Positions 35,671 to 43,594 of a stretch of 64,000 bases of DNA are shown in pieces. Each line of letters opens with the position of its first letter. Positions within the stretch are counted from its first letter, which is position 1. The DNA comes from Streptomyces sp. Ag109_O5-1 (GTDB lineage Bacteria > Actinomycetota > Actinomycetes > Streptomycetales > Streptomycetaceae), in the NCBI RefSeq assembly GCF_003814875.1, contig NZ_RKQF01000001.1, forward strand, positions 434,001 through 498,000, read 5' to 3'. A program made the translations under genes and the position numbers. A model generated the notes under the pieces. It did not search any database. It saw nothing but the letters and a program-made list of their open reading frames with translations, and had not been told where the DNA came from.

Positions 35671-36836
35671 GCCGCTTCCTGCGGAGGCATCAGCGCGGCC
35701 AGGCGGGCGCCCAGGTCCGGCGGGGTCGGGTTGGGGGCGTTGAGGTAGGGGAAGGTGTGGGTGGCCGGCTTGGTCGCCCGGTCGACGCCGTCGCTGAGCC
35801 GCTCGCCGTCGACGCCGCCCACCAGCAGGGTGTAGAGGGTGTCCACGATGTCGTCGTTGAGCGAGCGGCCACCGCAGGTCGTGTGCGGCCGGCCGGCCGC
35901 CAGGGCGGTCTCGATCTCGAAACAGCCGTCTTCGCAGAAGGGCTTGGCCAGGTCGACGACGAGGAAGTCCGCGAGCAGCAGGTCGGTCAGCGGGTGGGCG
36001 CCCTGCTCGTCCAGCGGCCAGTCGGTCTTGCCGTCCAGGCCGTCGAACCAGGCCAGGTTGGCGTTGAAGCGTGCGCGGTACGCCCCCTCGTAGTCGGGGC
36101 GGATGCCGAAGGTGTCTTCCTCGTTGTAGAGGTCGCGGATCTCCAGATCGCGGTTGACGGTGTCGTACTTCCTGCTCGACAGGACCACGTTCTTGATCTC
36201 CGGCCGGCCCATGCGCTCCAGCCGGAGCGGGCGCGCACCACCGGCCGTCAGGGTCTCGCCGACGACCGCCACCAGCGAGCCGGCGGCGGGGCCGAGCACC
36301 GCGGCGTCGACCTCCAGGACGATGCTCAGGCAGTTCAGGTCCGCGAGGACGTTGTCGGCCTCCGGCCTGAGGGACAGCTTCCCCGTCATGTCGGTGGCGA
36401 TCACGCCCAGGAAGTCGATGAAGAACGGGTCGAGCCGCGATCCGGCGAAGATCCTCAGGCCCTCGCCCTCGGTGGGCACCTCGTTGCCGACCTGGAAGGC
36501 GACCGTGCGGCCGCCCGGCGCCCGGCACGTGCCCGTCTGCACCCGGGTGCCGGTGCCGTCGAGCTGCTGGGGGGCGTCGAAGGTGAAGTCGAATACGTAC
36601 TCGTCCTCGCCGACGTGGAAGGCCGGGGCGGCGCCCTCGGTCACGGACGTGACGGGCCGGACACGGAAACGGTGGGTGATCGCGTCGGAGAACAGGGCCG
36701 TGGGGGCGGAGGCCGGGAGCACGTCGAGGACGAGCACCAGGTTCCCCGGCCGCTCCGGGCTCGGGAAGGCGTAGACGTCGCAGATGTCGGACGCGGGATC
36801 GGTGATGGCACGCGGTCCGGAGAAGTGGTCAGCCAT
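35667..36836 (-). CDS. DUF4331 family protein
   Basis: The 389-residue protein starts MADHFSGPRAITDPASDICDVYAF, which is the hallmark DUF4331 N-terminus (HxxGP...DPxxDixDvyaF). The rest is beta-rich and contains FDFTFD, VVGETLTAGG and a DTLYTLL region. The family is widespread but has no known activity. No signal peptide is visible. It lies 35 bases after the Dyp peroxidase gene and overlaps the TPR gene, making a three-gene unit. Confidence 0.85.
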   Translation of the reverse strand: MADHFSGPRAITDPASDICDVYAFPSPERPGNLVLVLDVLPASAPTALFSDAITHRFRVRPVTSVTEGAAPAFHVGEDEYVFDFTFDAPQQLDGTGTRVQTGTCRAPGGRTVAFQVGNEVPTEGEGLRIFAGSRLDPFFIDFLGVIATDMTGKLSLRPEADNVLADLNCLSIVLEVDAAVLGPAAGSLVAVVGETLTAGGARPLRLERMGRPEIKNVVLSSRKYDTVNRDLEIRDLYNEEDTFGIRPDYEGAYRARFNANLAWFDGLDGKTDWPLDEQGAHPLTDLLLADFLVVDLAKPFCEDGCFEIETALAAGRPHTTCGGRSLNDDIVDTLYTLLVGGVDGERLSDGVDRATKPATHTFPYLNAPNPTPPDLGARLAALMPPQEAA

Positions 36837-36871
36837 GAGAAACGTTCCTTTCGTGCTGCTCGTGGGGCAGG

Positions 36872-38200
36872 TCAGGTGTCGAGGTCGGCGATCCAGCGCA
36901 GCGCCGACAGGCCGGGCAAGAAGCAGTACTCGCCACCCCGGTTGACGACGAACGGCGGCAGCCCCTTGAAGCGGCGGCGGATCGGCCGGCGCGGCATGGT
37001 GAACCGGCCGTCGTCGTTCCCGCCGACCAGCGGGTCCTTCTCGTCGGGCGCTCCGATGAACTTGCCGTCGTTCACCCACTGCCGCTGGACGAACTCGAAC
37101 TGCCGCGCGAGGTGCGCTCCGACGAAGGCGAACATGATGCCGCGGTCGGCGCCGTCGTCCTCCAGCACTCCGGGAGGGAGGGGCGGACCGTAGGTAGTAC
37201 CGCGCCTGATCATGCGGTGCAGGCACACCTCGCCGGTGACGACCGCGTCCCGCGGGTTCATCCGCCGGGCGTGCGCGCCGACGGGGCACTTGAGACCCTG
37301 CGGGTCGTCGCCGTACAGGAAGTCGTTGTTGCGCTCGGGGTCGGCACCGAGTTCGGGATCGTCCTTGTCCGGCGTGAGTGCGAGCGGGGCGCCGCTGGGC
37401 CAGCGACCGATGAACTTGGCCGCGATCAGCTCCTCTTCGGCGCGGTCGGCGGCGCGCTCGTGGATGTACCGGCGGAAGTCGGCCACCCGGGTGTGCAGTT
37501 TGCGGAAGACCACGTACGTCCCGTTGCGCCCAAGCGCCTCGGGCTGCGGTACGGGAGCCACGTCGCCGGTCTCGTCCTCGTACCCGAGGACGAACTCGCC
37601 CGCCTTGACCGGGACTTCGCGCGGGTTGGTGCCGGGGATCCCGGTGCCCTCGATCGCCGGCTGGCCGATGCCGTCCCGGAAGCCGAACGGTTCCTTCTCG
37701 TCCGGCCCGACGTGCACGTCCTGCTGCCACACGGGGACGACGCCGGGCAGGTCGCGCAGGGCGTCGCGAACCAGGAGGACGATCGTCTCCAGGCGGGCGT
37801 CGTCCGGGGCGAGGGCGGCGAGGACGACGTGCACGTCCTCCGACCCGAGCGGGCCCTCCCAGTTCTCCGGGGCGCTGTCCCCGAGGTCCCCGAGCTCGGC
37901 CGCCCGCGCGGCCATGCCCTCCTGGAACTCCTCGGGGAAGGTGGCCAACGATTCCTCGGGCACTCCGAGGGCCCTCAGGCCCTGGAAACTGAGCGCGACC
38001 GCGAGCGAGACCTGTCGCCGTGGGTCGAAGGTGGCGACCGAGTCGAGGGCCGGCGTGAGCCGCCGCAGCAGCTCACGTCCCTGCCCGCGCTCGTCGATGC
38101 GGAGGGCGAGGTAGGAGCCCGCGTAAGGCGTCGGCCGTGGTTCGAGAGCGGCGGCCTGTATGTCGCCGAGTTCCAGGGCGCTGCCCTTGGCCGTGGTCAT
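36872..38200 (-). CDS. Dyp-type haem peroxidase
   Basis: The 442-residue protein has the Dyp motif GFRDGIGQP (catalytic Asp in GxxDG), the proximal haem His in CPVGAHARRMNPRD and a following catalytic Arg region (MFAFVGAHLARQFEFVQRQW). No Tat signal is present, so it is cytoplasmic unless exported by another route. Dyp peroxidases use H2O2 to oxidise dyes, phenols or other large substrates. It heads the Dyp / DUF4331 / TPR unit and follows the 207-residue gene, which has a hairpin in between. Confidence 0.92.
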   Translation of the reverse strand: MTTAKGSALELGDIQAAALEPRPTPYAGSYLALRIDERGQGRELLRRLTPALDSVATFDPRRQVSLAVALSFQGLRALGVPEESLATFPEEFQEGMAARAAELGDLGDSAPENWEGPLGSEDVHVVLAALAPDDARLETIVLLVRDALRDLPGVVPVWQQDVHVGPDEKEPFGFRDGIGQPAIEGTGIPGTNPREVPVKAGEFVLGYEDETGDVAPVPQPEALGRNGTYVVFRKLHTRVADFRRYIHERAADRAEEELIAAKFIGRWPSGAPLALTPDKDDPELGADPERNNDFLYGDDPQGLKCPVGAHARRMNPRDAVVTGEVCLHRMIRRGTTYGPPLPPGVLEDDGADRGIMFAFVGAHLARQFEFVQRQWVNDGKFIGAPDEKDPLVGGNDDGRFTMPRRPIRRRFKGLPPFVVNRGGEYCFLPGLSALRWIADLDT

Positions 38201-38252
38201 GTTGCCTTCCAGAACTGTGTGACGAGGGCGCGGTGGTCACGCCCGGTGGGCA

Positions 38253-38288
38253 CCCGGGAGGGGGCGGGGATGAGCGCTCCCTCCCGGG
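38253..38288 (-). terminator. Hairpin after the 207-residue gene (copy A)
   Basis: CCCGGGAGGG (38253-38262) and CCCTCCCGGG (38279-38288) form a 10-bp perfect stem with a 16-base loop. It lies 20 bp beyond the stop codon at 38308 and marks the left edge of the long direct repeat. It may attenuate but need not stop transcription into the Dyp gene. Confidence 0.6.
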
Positions 38289-38307
38289 GGTGTGGGGGTG
38301 GGGGGTG

Positions 38308-38931
38308 TCAGGCGGCGGCCCGGGCGAGGAGGGGCTTGAGGGCGGGGTGGGCCAGGGCCTGTTCGGCGGCGGGGTCGTCGAGGACTTCCTGGAAGGCGGC
38401 GTCGAGTTCCTGGGCCCTGACGACCTGGGGCATGGTGAGGGTGCCGAGGGGGTTGAAGTAGGCGGCCGCCTGCTCCTGCCCGTCCTGGAGGATCTTCTTC
38501 AGGCGGGCGGTGGAGTTGCGGACGTTCTCCTCGAAGTCCGGGCGGCTCATGTCGGTCAGCGCCGACATGCCGCCGGCCTCCTCCACCCACGCGAACAGGT
38601 CGTCCCACTCGGTGGTGTGCTGCAGCCAGTCCGCGAAGTGCTCGAAGCCGACCGTCAGGATCGCGTCGTCGACGTAGGGGTCCCACTCCGTCTCGAACGT
38701 GGTGGCCCACAGCAGCATCCGGCCGCCGTCGAAGACCACATGCCGGGTGTCCCGCAGACCCGTCTTGATCGTCCGCGCCGGCTCCTGGCGGCGCAGCTCC
38801 TCCACGAACCGCGCGACCGCCGCCCGCACCTCCTGCTCGTGACCGGGCTTGATGTGGAAGTAGGTGGCCAGCTCGGAGACGACCCCGTCGGTCCGGCCCT
38901 TGCCCGCCTTCTTCGTGAGCGTCGCGGTCAT
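38308..38931 (-). CDS. 207-residue protein of unknown function (copy A)
   Basis: ATG 38931 has GAGGAAA at 3 bases. Residues about 20-115 read like a dimeric ferredoxin-like (ABM) fold: ELATYFHIKPGHEQEVRAAV, then RHVVFDGGRMLLWATTFET and FEHFADWLQHTTEW; a helical C-terminus follows. Such folds are used by small oxygenases and haem- or antioxidant-related proteins. No motif defines a reaction. It is upstream of Dyp, and an identical copy lies at 47684-48307 upstream of no Dyp gene. Paired TetR operators precede both. Confidence 0.8.
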   Translation of the reverse strand: MTATLTKKAGKGRTDGVVSELATYFHIKPGHEQEVRAAVARFVEELRRQEPARTIKTGLRDTRHVVFDGGRMLLWATTFETEWDPYVDDAILTVGFEHFADWLQHTTEWDDLFAWVEEAGGMSALTDMSRPDFEENVRNSTARLKKILQDGQEQAAAYFNPLGTLTMPQVVRAQELDAAFQEVLDDPAAEQALAHPALKPLLARAAA

Positions 38932-39032
38932 CGTTTCCTCCAAAAGAACTCGTGCGCCCATGCGCTGGCACGAACGCCATCTGCCGGCAGTCACAGGACC
39001 CGACCTTGCGCGGACCCCCGCGACCACCTCTG

Positions 39033-39077
39033 TGAGACACATTGACTCACAACCCCTCTATGAGTCAACTTGTCTCA
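39033..39077. promoter_or_regulatory. Paired 17-bp TetR operators (copy A)
   Basis: TGAGACACATTGACTCA (39033-39049) and TGAGTCAACTTGTCTCA (39061-39077) lie 28 bp apart centre to centre. They are mirror images of each other with two mismatches. The same 17-mer pattern occurs before the TetR gene (41974-41990) and in copy B, so that TetR is the probable repressor. Confidence 0.7.
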
Positions 39078-39088
39078 CTGTGAGCTGG

Positions 39089-39559
39089 CTCGCATGCCGG
39101 GCCTGCGCTCGCGAGGCCCCCGGACCGGATGCTCCACCGGACGGCACATCGACGATCCCGCGTCCTCCGGACAGGGCCCCGCGGCGCTTCACACGCGGCG
39201 TGCGGCAGCCGGCACCGCTCCTCGCGCCCGATCGGCCGGCTCGCCCACGCTCGCCGCGTGGCCGGCATCGACATGCGCGGCGGCGGAGGCAGGGCCCGCC
39301 GGACCACGACCGGCGGGACCACCAGGGACCTCTGACGCGGCACGAGGAGGGACATGCGCCGCGAAGCCCGCACACAGCTCCGGCCCCCGAGTGCCCGTCG
39401 AACACGAGCACCCCCGCCGGCGCCGGCGCGCCAAGGTTGTGTCTACGTTGGGACAGGCAAGCCGACCGTCCTCATCCCGCCCTGAGGCGGGCCGGGACCG
39501 ACGCGCGCAGTGTGGGGCCCGCAGCGAACACGACCGTCACCGAACCAGGACCCGCTCCC
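39089..39559. other. Upstream region of the FUSC gene
   Basis: No gene is supported in these 471 bases. Small open frames on both strands have no recognised family. It should include the promoter of the FUSC transporter gene and is the right flank of repeat copy A. Confidence 0.45.
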
Positions 39560-41344
39560 ATGGCACCCTCAGCACACACCTCGCGATCGCGCCGTGCGCC
39601 GGCGGCTGCGACCGCCCGGCTGTGCCGGACCATGCGTACGGTGCGTGCGGGCTTCCCGCTCGCCGCCACCCTGCGCGGTGTCGTCGCACTGGCCCTTCCT
39701 CTCCTGCTCGGGGTGTGGACGGGGCACATGGTTCCGGCCGTGTTCGCGGGGATCGGCGCCCTGTGGGGAGTGGGGCAGGACAGTTCGTCCCCCTACCGGT
39801 TGCGCATGCGGCGACTGCTGGCCGTGGGGCTGGCCAGTGCCGTCGGCCTGCTCATCGGAGAACTCGCGCTGCGCAGCGGGCACACCGCGGCGGTGGCGGG
39901 CTGCCTGACCGCCACCGCCCTGTTCGCGGGGCTGATCAGTCTGTACGGCCCCCTTCGTTCCGTGGCCGGCATGCACGTGCTGCTCGGCACCACCATCGGC
40001 AGCGGCATCCCCGCACCCGGACCCTGGTGGCAGCCGCCGCTCGCGCTGCTGTCCGGGGTGCTCCTGGTCACCGTCTTGTCCACCAGCCCGTGGCTGTGGC
40101 GGCGGCACCGGATCGAGACGGACTCCGTACGCGCCGTGTACCGCGCCGCCGCCACGGCGCTGGCGGCCGTGGGAACCCCGGACGCCGAAGCCGCCCGGCG
40201 CTCGATGACACTGGCGCTCAATGAGGCGCACGACGTCATGGCCGCCGATCTCGCGAGGGCGACCCGCCATCGGCCGGACGACCCCGACACCCGTCGGCTG
40301 CTCGAGGCCCTGCGCCTGGCCGTGCGCCTCGGCGAGGTGGTGTCGGCACTCGTGTGGGAGGGGCGCCCCCTCCCACCGGACGTGGCCGGTCTCCCGCTGC
40401 GGATGGCCGGGGGCCTGCTTCCCCCTGGAAAGAACGCGTCCGCGGGGCACGGCCCGGCGCCGGCCGAGAAGGCGGCACTCGCACGCGACCGGCGCTCACC
40501 CGCCGTACGAGCGCTGCTGGAGCTGAGCGAGACGGCTGACGCGGAAGCCGGCGCCGACGTGATCCTCTCGCTGCCGGCGCGCCCGCGGCCGGGTCGGGCG
40601 GTACGTCTGCGGTACGCCGTACTGCTCGCCGGCTGCGTCCTCGTCGCGTACGTCAGCGCCCTGCTGCTGCACGGCCCGCGGGGCTACTGGCTGCCCATGA
40701 CCGTGGCCTTCGTCTACAAGCCCGACTTCGGCCCGGTGCTGCGCCGGGCGGTGCACCGCTGCGTCGGCACGGTCGTCGGTGTGGCCGCGATCGGGGCGGT
40801 GGCCGCGCTGACCGGCGACACCCCCTACGCGCTCATCGCAACGGCAGCGGCCTTCGGCGCGCTCATGGCGGTGGGGGTCCGCCATCACTACGCCGTCGCC
40901 ACCACCGGTCTGACCGGGATCGTCTTCGTCCTCGTCGACCTGCTCGGAGACCACCGGCCGCTGTACGGCATCCGGGTCCTGGACACCGTCCTGGCCGCGG
41001 TCATCGTGCTGGTGGCGAGCTTCGTGGTGTGGCCCGACTCCGCCGGCGACTGGGCGGCGGCGCAGACCGACGCCGCCCTGCTCGCCGTCCGCCGGTATCG
41101 CGACCTGGCGCCGAACGCCACACCCGCCCGTCGGCAGGCACTGCGCCGTGCCGCCTACCGCCGCCTGGCCGATGCGCGGCGCGCGGCGGCCCAGGCCCAC
41201 GCCGAAGCCGTCCCGCCGAAGCGCGGCCTCCCGGACTGGGAGGCGACCATCATCGCCGCCGAGCAGGTCTGCGACGCCGTCACGGCCCAGGGCCTGGCCG
41301 GCACCGGCGGCGCCACGGGAGACGATGCGCCGGAGAGTGCTTAG
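39560..41344 (+). CDS. FUSC-family inner membrane transporter
   Basis: The 594-residue protein has two membrane bundles: one at about residues 35-185 and one at about 355-495, separated by a soluble helical segment. The second has the FUSC_2 pattern GPRGYWLPMTVAFVYKPDFGPVLRRAVHRCVGT, then RHHYAVATTGLTGIVFVL. FUSC proteins (aromatic acid or fusaric-acid exporters) remove toxic aromatic compounds. The start at 39560 has AGGA 9 bases upstream. Its stop codon overlaps the stop of the convergent TetR gene by two bases. Confidence 0.85.
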   Translation: MAPSAHTSRSRRAPAAATARLCRTMRTVRAGFPLAATLRGVVALALPLLLGVWTGHMVPAVFAGIGALWGVGQDSSSPYRLRMRRLLAVGLASAVGLLIGELALRSGHTAAVAGCLTATALFAGLISLYGPLRSVAGMHVLLGTTIGSGIPAPGPWWQPPLALLSGVLLVTVLSTSPWLWRRHRIETDSVRAVYRAAATALAAVGTPDAEAARRSMTLALNEAHDVMAADLARATRHRPDDPDTRRLLEALRLAVRLGEVVSALVWEGRPLPPDVAGLPLRMAGGLLPPGKNASAGHGPAPAEKAALARDRRSPAVRALLELSETADAEAGADVILSLPARPRPGRAVRLRYAVLLAGCVLVAYVSALLLHGPRGYWLPMTVAFVYKPDFGPVLRRAVHRCVGTVVGVAAIGAVAALTGDTPYALIATAAAFGALMAVGVRHHYAVATTGLTGIVFVLVDLLGDHRPLYGIRVLDTVLAAVIVLVASFVVWPDSAGDWAAAQTDAALLAVRRYRDLAPNATPARRQALRRAAYRRLADARRAAAQAHAEAVPPKRGLPDWEATIIAAEQVCDAVTAQGLAGTGGATGDDAPESA

Positions 41345-41937
41345 GCCCAGGCCCGCAGGGCCGCGTCCACAACGGTCTCCACCGTGTCGCGCCCCAGGCG
41401 GTTCCCGGCGAGAAAGCGCTCGAAGAACAAGGGACCCGCGGTGGCCATGGCGAAGGTCTCGGGGGTGACGTCGGACCGGAGCTGTCCCCGCGCCACGGCC
41501 GCGGCGACCGCGGGGCGCAGGGCGTCGGCGATCTGTTCCAGCAGTGATTCCCGGAGGCGGCGCATGCCTTCGTCGTGCCGTGACCCGCCGAGGATCGCCG
41601 CGAGGACGGCACCGGCCTGCTCGTCGTCCCACCGCTCGGCGAGCACGCTCAGACGGTGGACGAGCTCCGTCCGCGGATCGCCGCCCGTGGCGGTCCGGAG
41701 CTCCTCGGGCATCGGAGGCAGCGGCGGCATGCCGGATTCCAGCGCGGCCAGGCGAAGGTCGAGCAGGCCGGGCCAGTGCCGGTAGACCGTGGCCCTGCCG
41801 ACGCCGGCGCGGGCGGCGACCGCCTGATGCGTCACGGCCTCCAGGCCGCTTTCCGTGAGCAACTCAGTGGCTGCCGCGACCATGGCTTCGCGGCTGCGCA
41901 GCAGACGCGGATCAGTTCTCTCCCGCACGTACTCCAC
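41341..41937 (-). CDS. TetR family transcriptional regulator
   Basis: The 198-residue protein has the TetR DNA-binding domain: LLTESGLEAVTHQAVAARAGVGRATVYRHW (about residues 26-55). The C-terminal domain is TetR_C-like (LLEQIADALRPAVAAAVARGQL). Its upstream region carries two 17-bp sites of the form TGAGNC-N5-GNCTCA. The same sites are in the promoters of the two 207-residue genes, so it likely represses itself and both copies. It follows the MFS gene on the same strand and converges with FUSC. Confidence 0.92.
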   Translation of the reverse strand: MEYVRERTDPRLLRSREAMVAAATELLTESGLEAVTHQAVAARAGVGRATVYRHWPGLLDLRLAALESGMPPLPPMPEELRTATGGDPRTELVHRLSVLAERWDDEQAGAVLAAILGGSRHDEGMRRLRESLLEQIADALRPAVAAAVARGQLRSDVTPETFAMATAGPLFFERFLAGNRLGRDTVETVVDAALRAWA

Positions 41938-41944
41938 CTTTCTG

Positions 41945-41990
41945 TGGGACGAAGCGTCTCACGGCGACCACTATGAGTCATCTTGTCTCA
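41945..41990. promoter_or_regulatory. Paired 17-bp TetR operators at the regulator's own promoter
   Basis: TGGGACGAAGCGTCTCA (41945-41961) and TGAGTCATCTTGTCTCA (41974-41990) are centred 29 bp apart. The second differs by one base from the site at 39061-39077. The first starts 8 bp from the start codon. This pattern supports autoregulation. Confidence 0.65.
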
Positions 41991-42040
41991 TAATGGTCCA
42001 GGCCGGAAGCCCTGGGCCCGCAGTACCTGCGCGGCGTGCG

Positions 42041-43552
42041 TCACATGTGAACGACGGGTGAGGCGTTCTCGTCGTGCCGCGGTACGCCACGGCGGTACAG
42101 CAGCACGGTCACGACCAGGCCGGCCACGAAGACGGCCGCCGACCACCAGTAGGCGGTGGAGTAGCCCTCGAGACCGGCCTGCGCCAGGACGCCGGGTTCC
42201 TTCGGGTCGCGGCCGGAGAGGTAGGTGGTGGCGGCATCGGATGCCATCGTGCTGAGCAGGGCGACGCCGATGGAGCCGCCGACCTGCTGGACGGTGTTGA
42301 CGGCGGCGGACGCGACGCCGGCATCGGCCGCGGCCACCCCGGAGGTGGCCAGGCTCATGGCGGGCGCGATGACGGTGCCCAGACCGATGCCGACGAGCAC
42401 CAACTGGGGCAGTACTTGGGCGACATAGCCGCTGTCCAGGTCCAGCGTGGTCATCCACACCAGGCCGGCGGCCGCGATGGCCATCCCCAGTGGGACCACC
42501 GGCTTGGGACCTATGCGCCGCACCAGGACGTTGTTGGCCACGGCGGAGGCGGACGACGACGCGACGATCATGGGCAGGAAGGCGAAGCCCGTCTTCAGGG
42601 CGCTGTAGCCGAGGCTCTGCTGGAGGTAGTAGGTGAGGAACAGGAACACGCCGAACATGCCCGCGCCGGTGACGAAGAGGGCGGCGAAGGAGGCACCGCG
42701 GTTGCGGTCCAGCAGGACGCGCAGGGGCAGCAGCGGATACGCCGCCCTGGTCTGCCACCACACGAAGCCGGCCACCAGTACGGCACCGGCCGCCAGCATG
42801 CCCCAGGTCGCCGGTGCGCCCCAGCCGTGCGTCTCCGCGTTGGAGAACCCGTAGACCAGGCAGAACAGGCCGACGGAGACCAGCACAGTGCCGAGGACGT
42901 CGAGCCTGGAGGACGTGTCGCGCGGCGTGCGGTGCAGCAGAGCCGCGCCACCGACGAACGCCACCCCCGCGAAGACCACGTTGACGTACATGGTCCAGCG
43001 CCAGTCCAGATACTGGGTCAGCACCCCACCGAGGATCAGGCCGATGGCTCCGCCGGCCCCGGCGATCGAGCCGGCGACGGTGAACGCCTTGGCCCGCTCG
43101 CGCGACTCGGTGAAGGTCGTCATCAGGATCGACAGCGCGGACGGGGCCAGCAGGGCGGCGAACAGGCCCTGCACGGCGCGCGCGACGACGAGCATGGCGA
43201 AACCGTTCGCCGCGCCTCCCACCATGGACGCGGCCGCGAAGCCGGCCAGACCCACCAGGAAGGTCACCTTCTGACCGGCCAGGTCCGCGATCCGGCCGCC
43301 GAGCAGCAGCAGGCTGCCGAAGGCCAGCGCGTAGGCGGTGACCACCCACTGCCGGTCGGCGTCCGAGAAGCCGAGGTCGTGCTGGGCGGACGGCAGGGCG
43401 ATGTTCACGATGCTGCCGTCCAGGACGCCCATCAGCATGGACAGGGAAATGACCAGCAGGATCCACCAGCGGCGCCGGTGCGACAGGTCGGCGGACACGC
43501 TCTCGGGTGTGGCCTCAGCGCCGCGAGCGGCGGCGACGGCGTTCTGGGACAT
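42041..43552 (-). CDS. MFS drug exporter, DHA2 (14-helix) type
   Basis: The 503-residue protein has a cytoplasmic N-terminus then about 14 membrane helices. It shows motif A-like GGRIADLAGQK, motif C-like AGSIAGAGGAIGLILGGVL and the first-helix LDGSIVNIALP, diagnostic of EmrB/QacA exporters. It would expel drugs or toxic organics using the proton gradient. It is in the same direction as the TetR gene 103 bases downstream and 42 bases after the CydB-NDH-2 gene. Confidence 0.92.
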   Translation of the reverse strand: MSQNAVAAARGAEATPESVSADLSHRRRWWILLVISLSMLMGVLDGSIVNIALPSAQHDLGFSDADRQWVVTAYALAFGSLLLLGGRIADLAGQKVTFLVGLAGFAAASMVGGAANGFAMLVVARAVQGLFAALLAPSALSILMTTFTESRERAKAFTVAGSIAGAGGAIGLILGGVLTQYLDWRWTMYVNVVFAGVAFVGGAALLHRTPRDTSSRLDVLGTVLVSVGLFCLVYGFSNAETHGWGAPATWGMLAAGAVLVAGFVWWQTRAAYPLLPLRVLLDRNRGASFAALFVTGAGMFGVFLFLTYYLQQSLGYSALKTGFAFLPMIVASSSASAVANNVLVRRIGPKPVVPLGMAIAAAGLVWMTTLDLDSGYVAQVLPQLVLVGIGLGTVIAPAMSLATSGVAAADAGVASAAVNTVQQVGGSIGVALLSTMASDAATTYLSGRDPKEPGVLAQAGLEGYSTAYWWSAAVFVAGLVVTVLLYRRGVPRHDENASPVVHM

Positions 43553-43594
43553 GGGACAGCCCTCCAGACAAGGACGAACTAAGGGGAAAAGGAA

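Larger units (their letters stand above)
38253..39088. repeat. 836-bp long direct repeat, copy A
   Basis: This segment matches 47627-48464 in the same orientation. The differences noticed are a 2-base insertion near the left edge, G to A in the leader and T to C in an operator. Both copies contain a terminator hairpin, the 207-residue gene, its ribosome binding site and the paired 17-bp operator. The repeat encloses about 8.5 kb. Confidence 0.92.
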
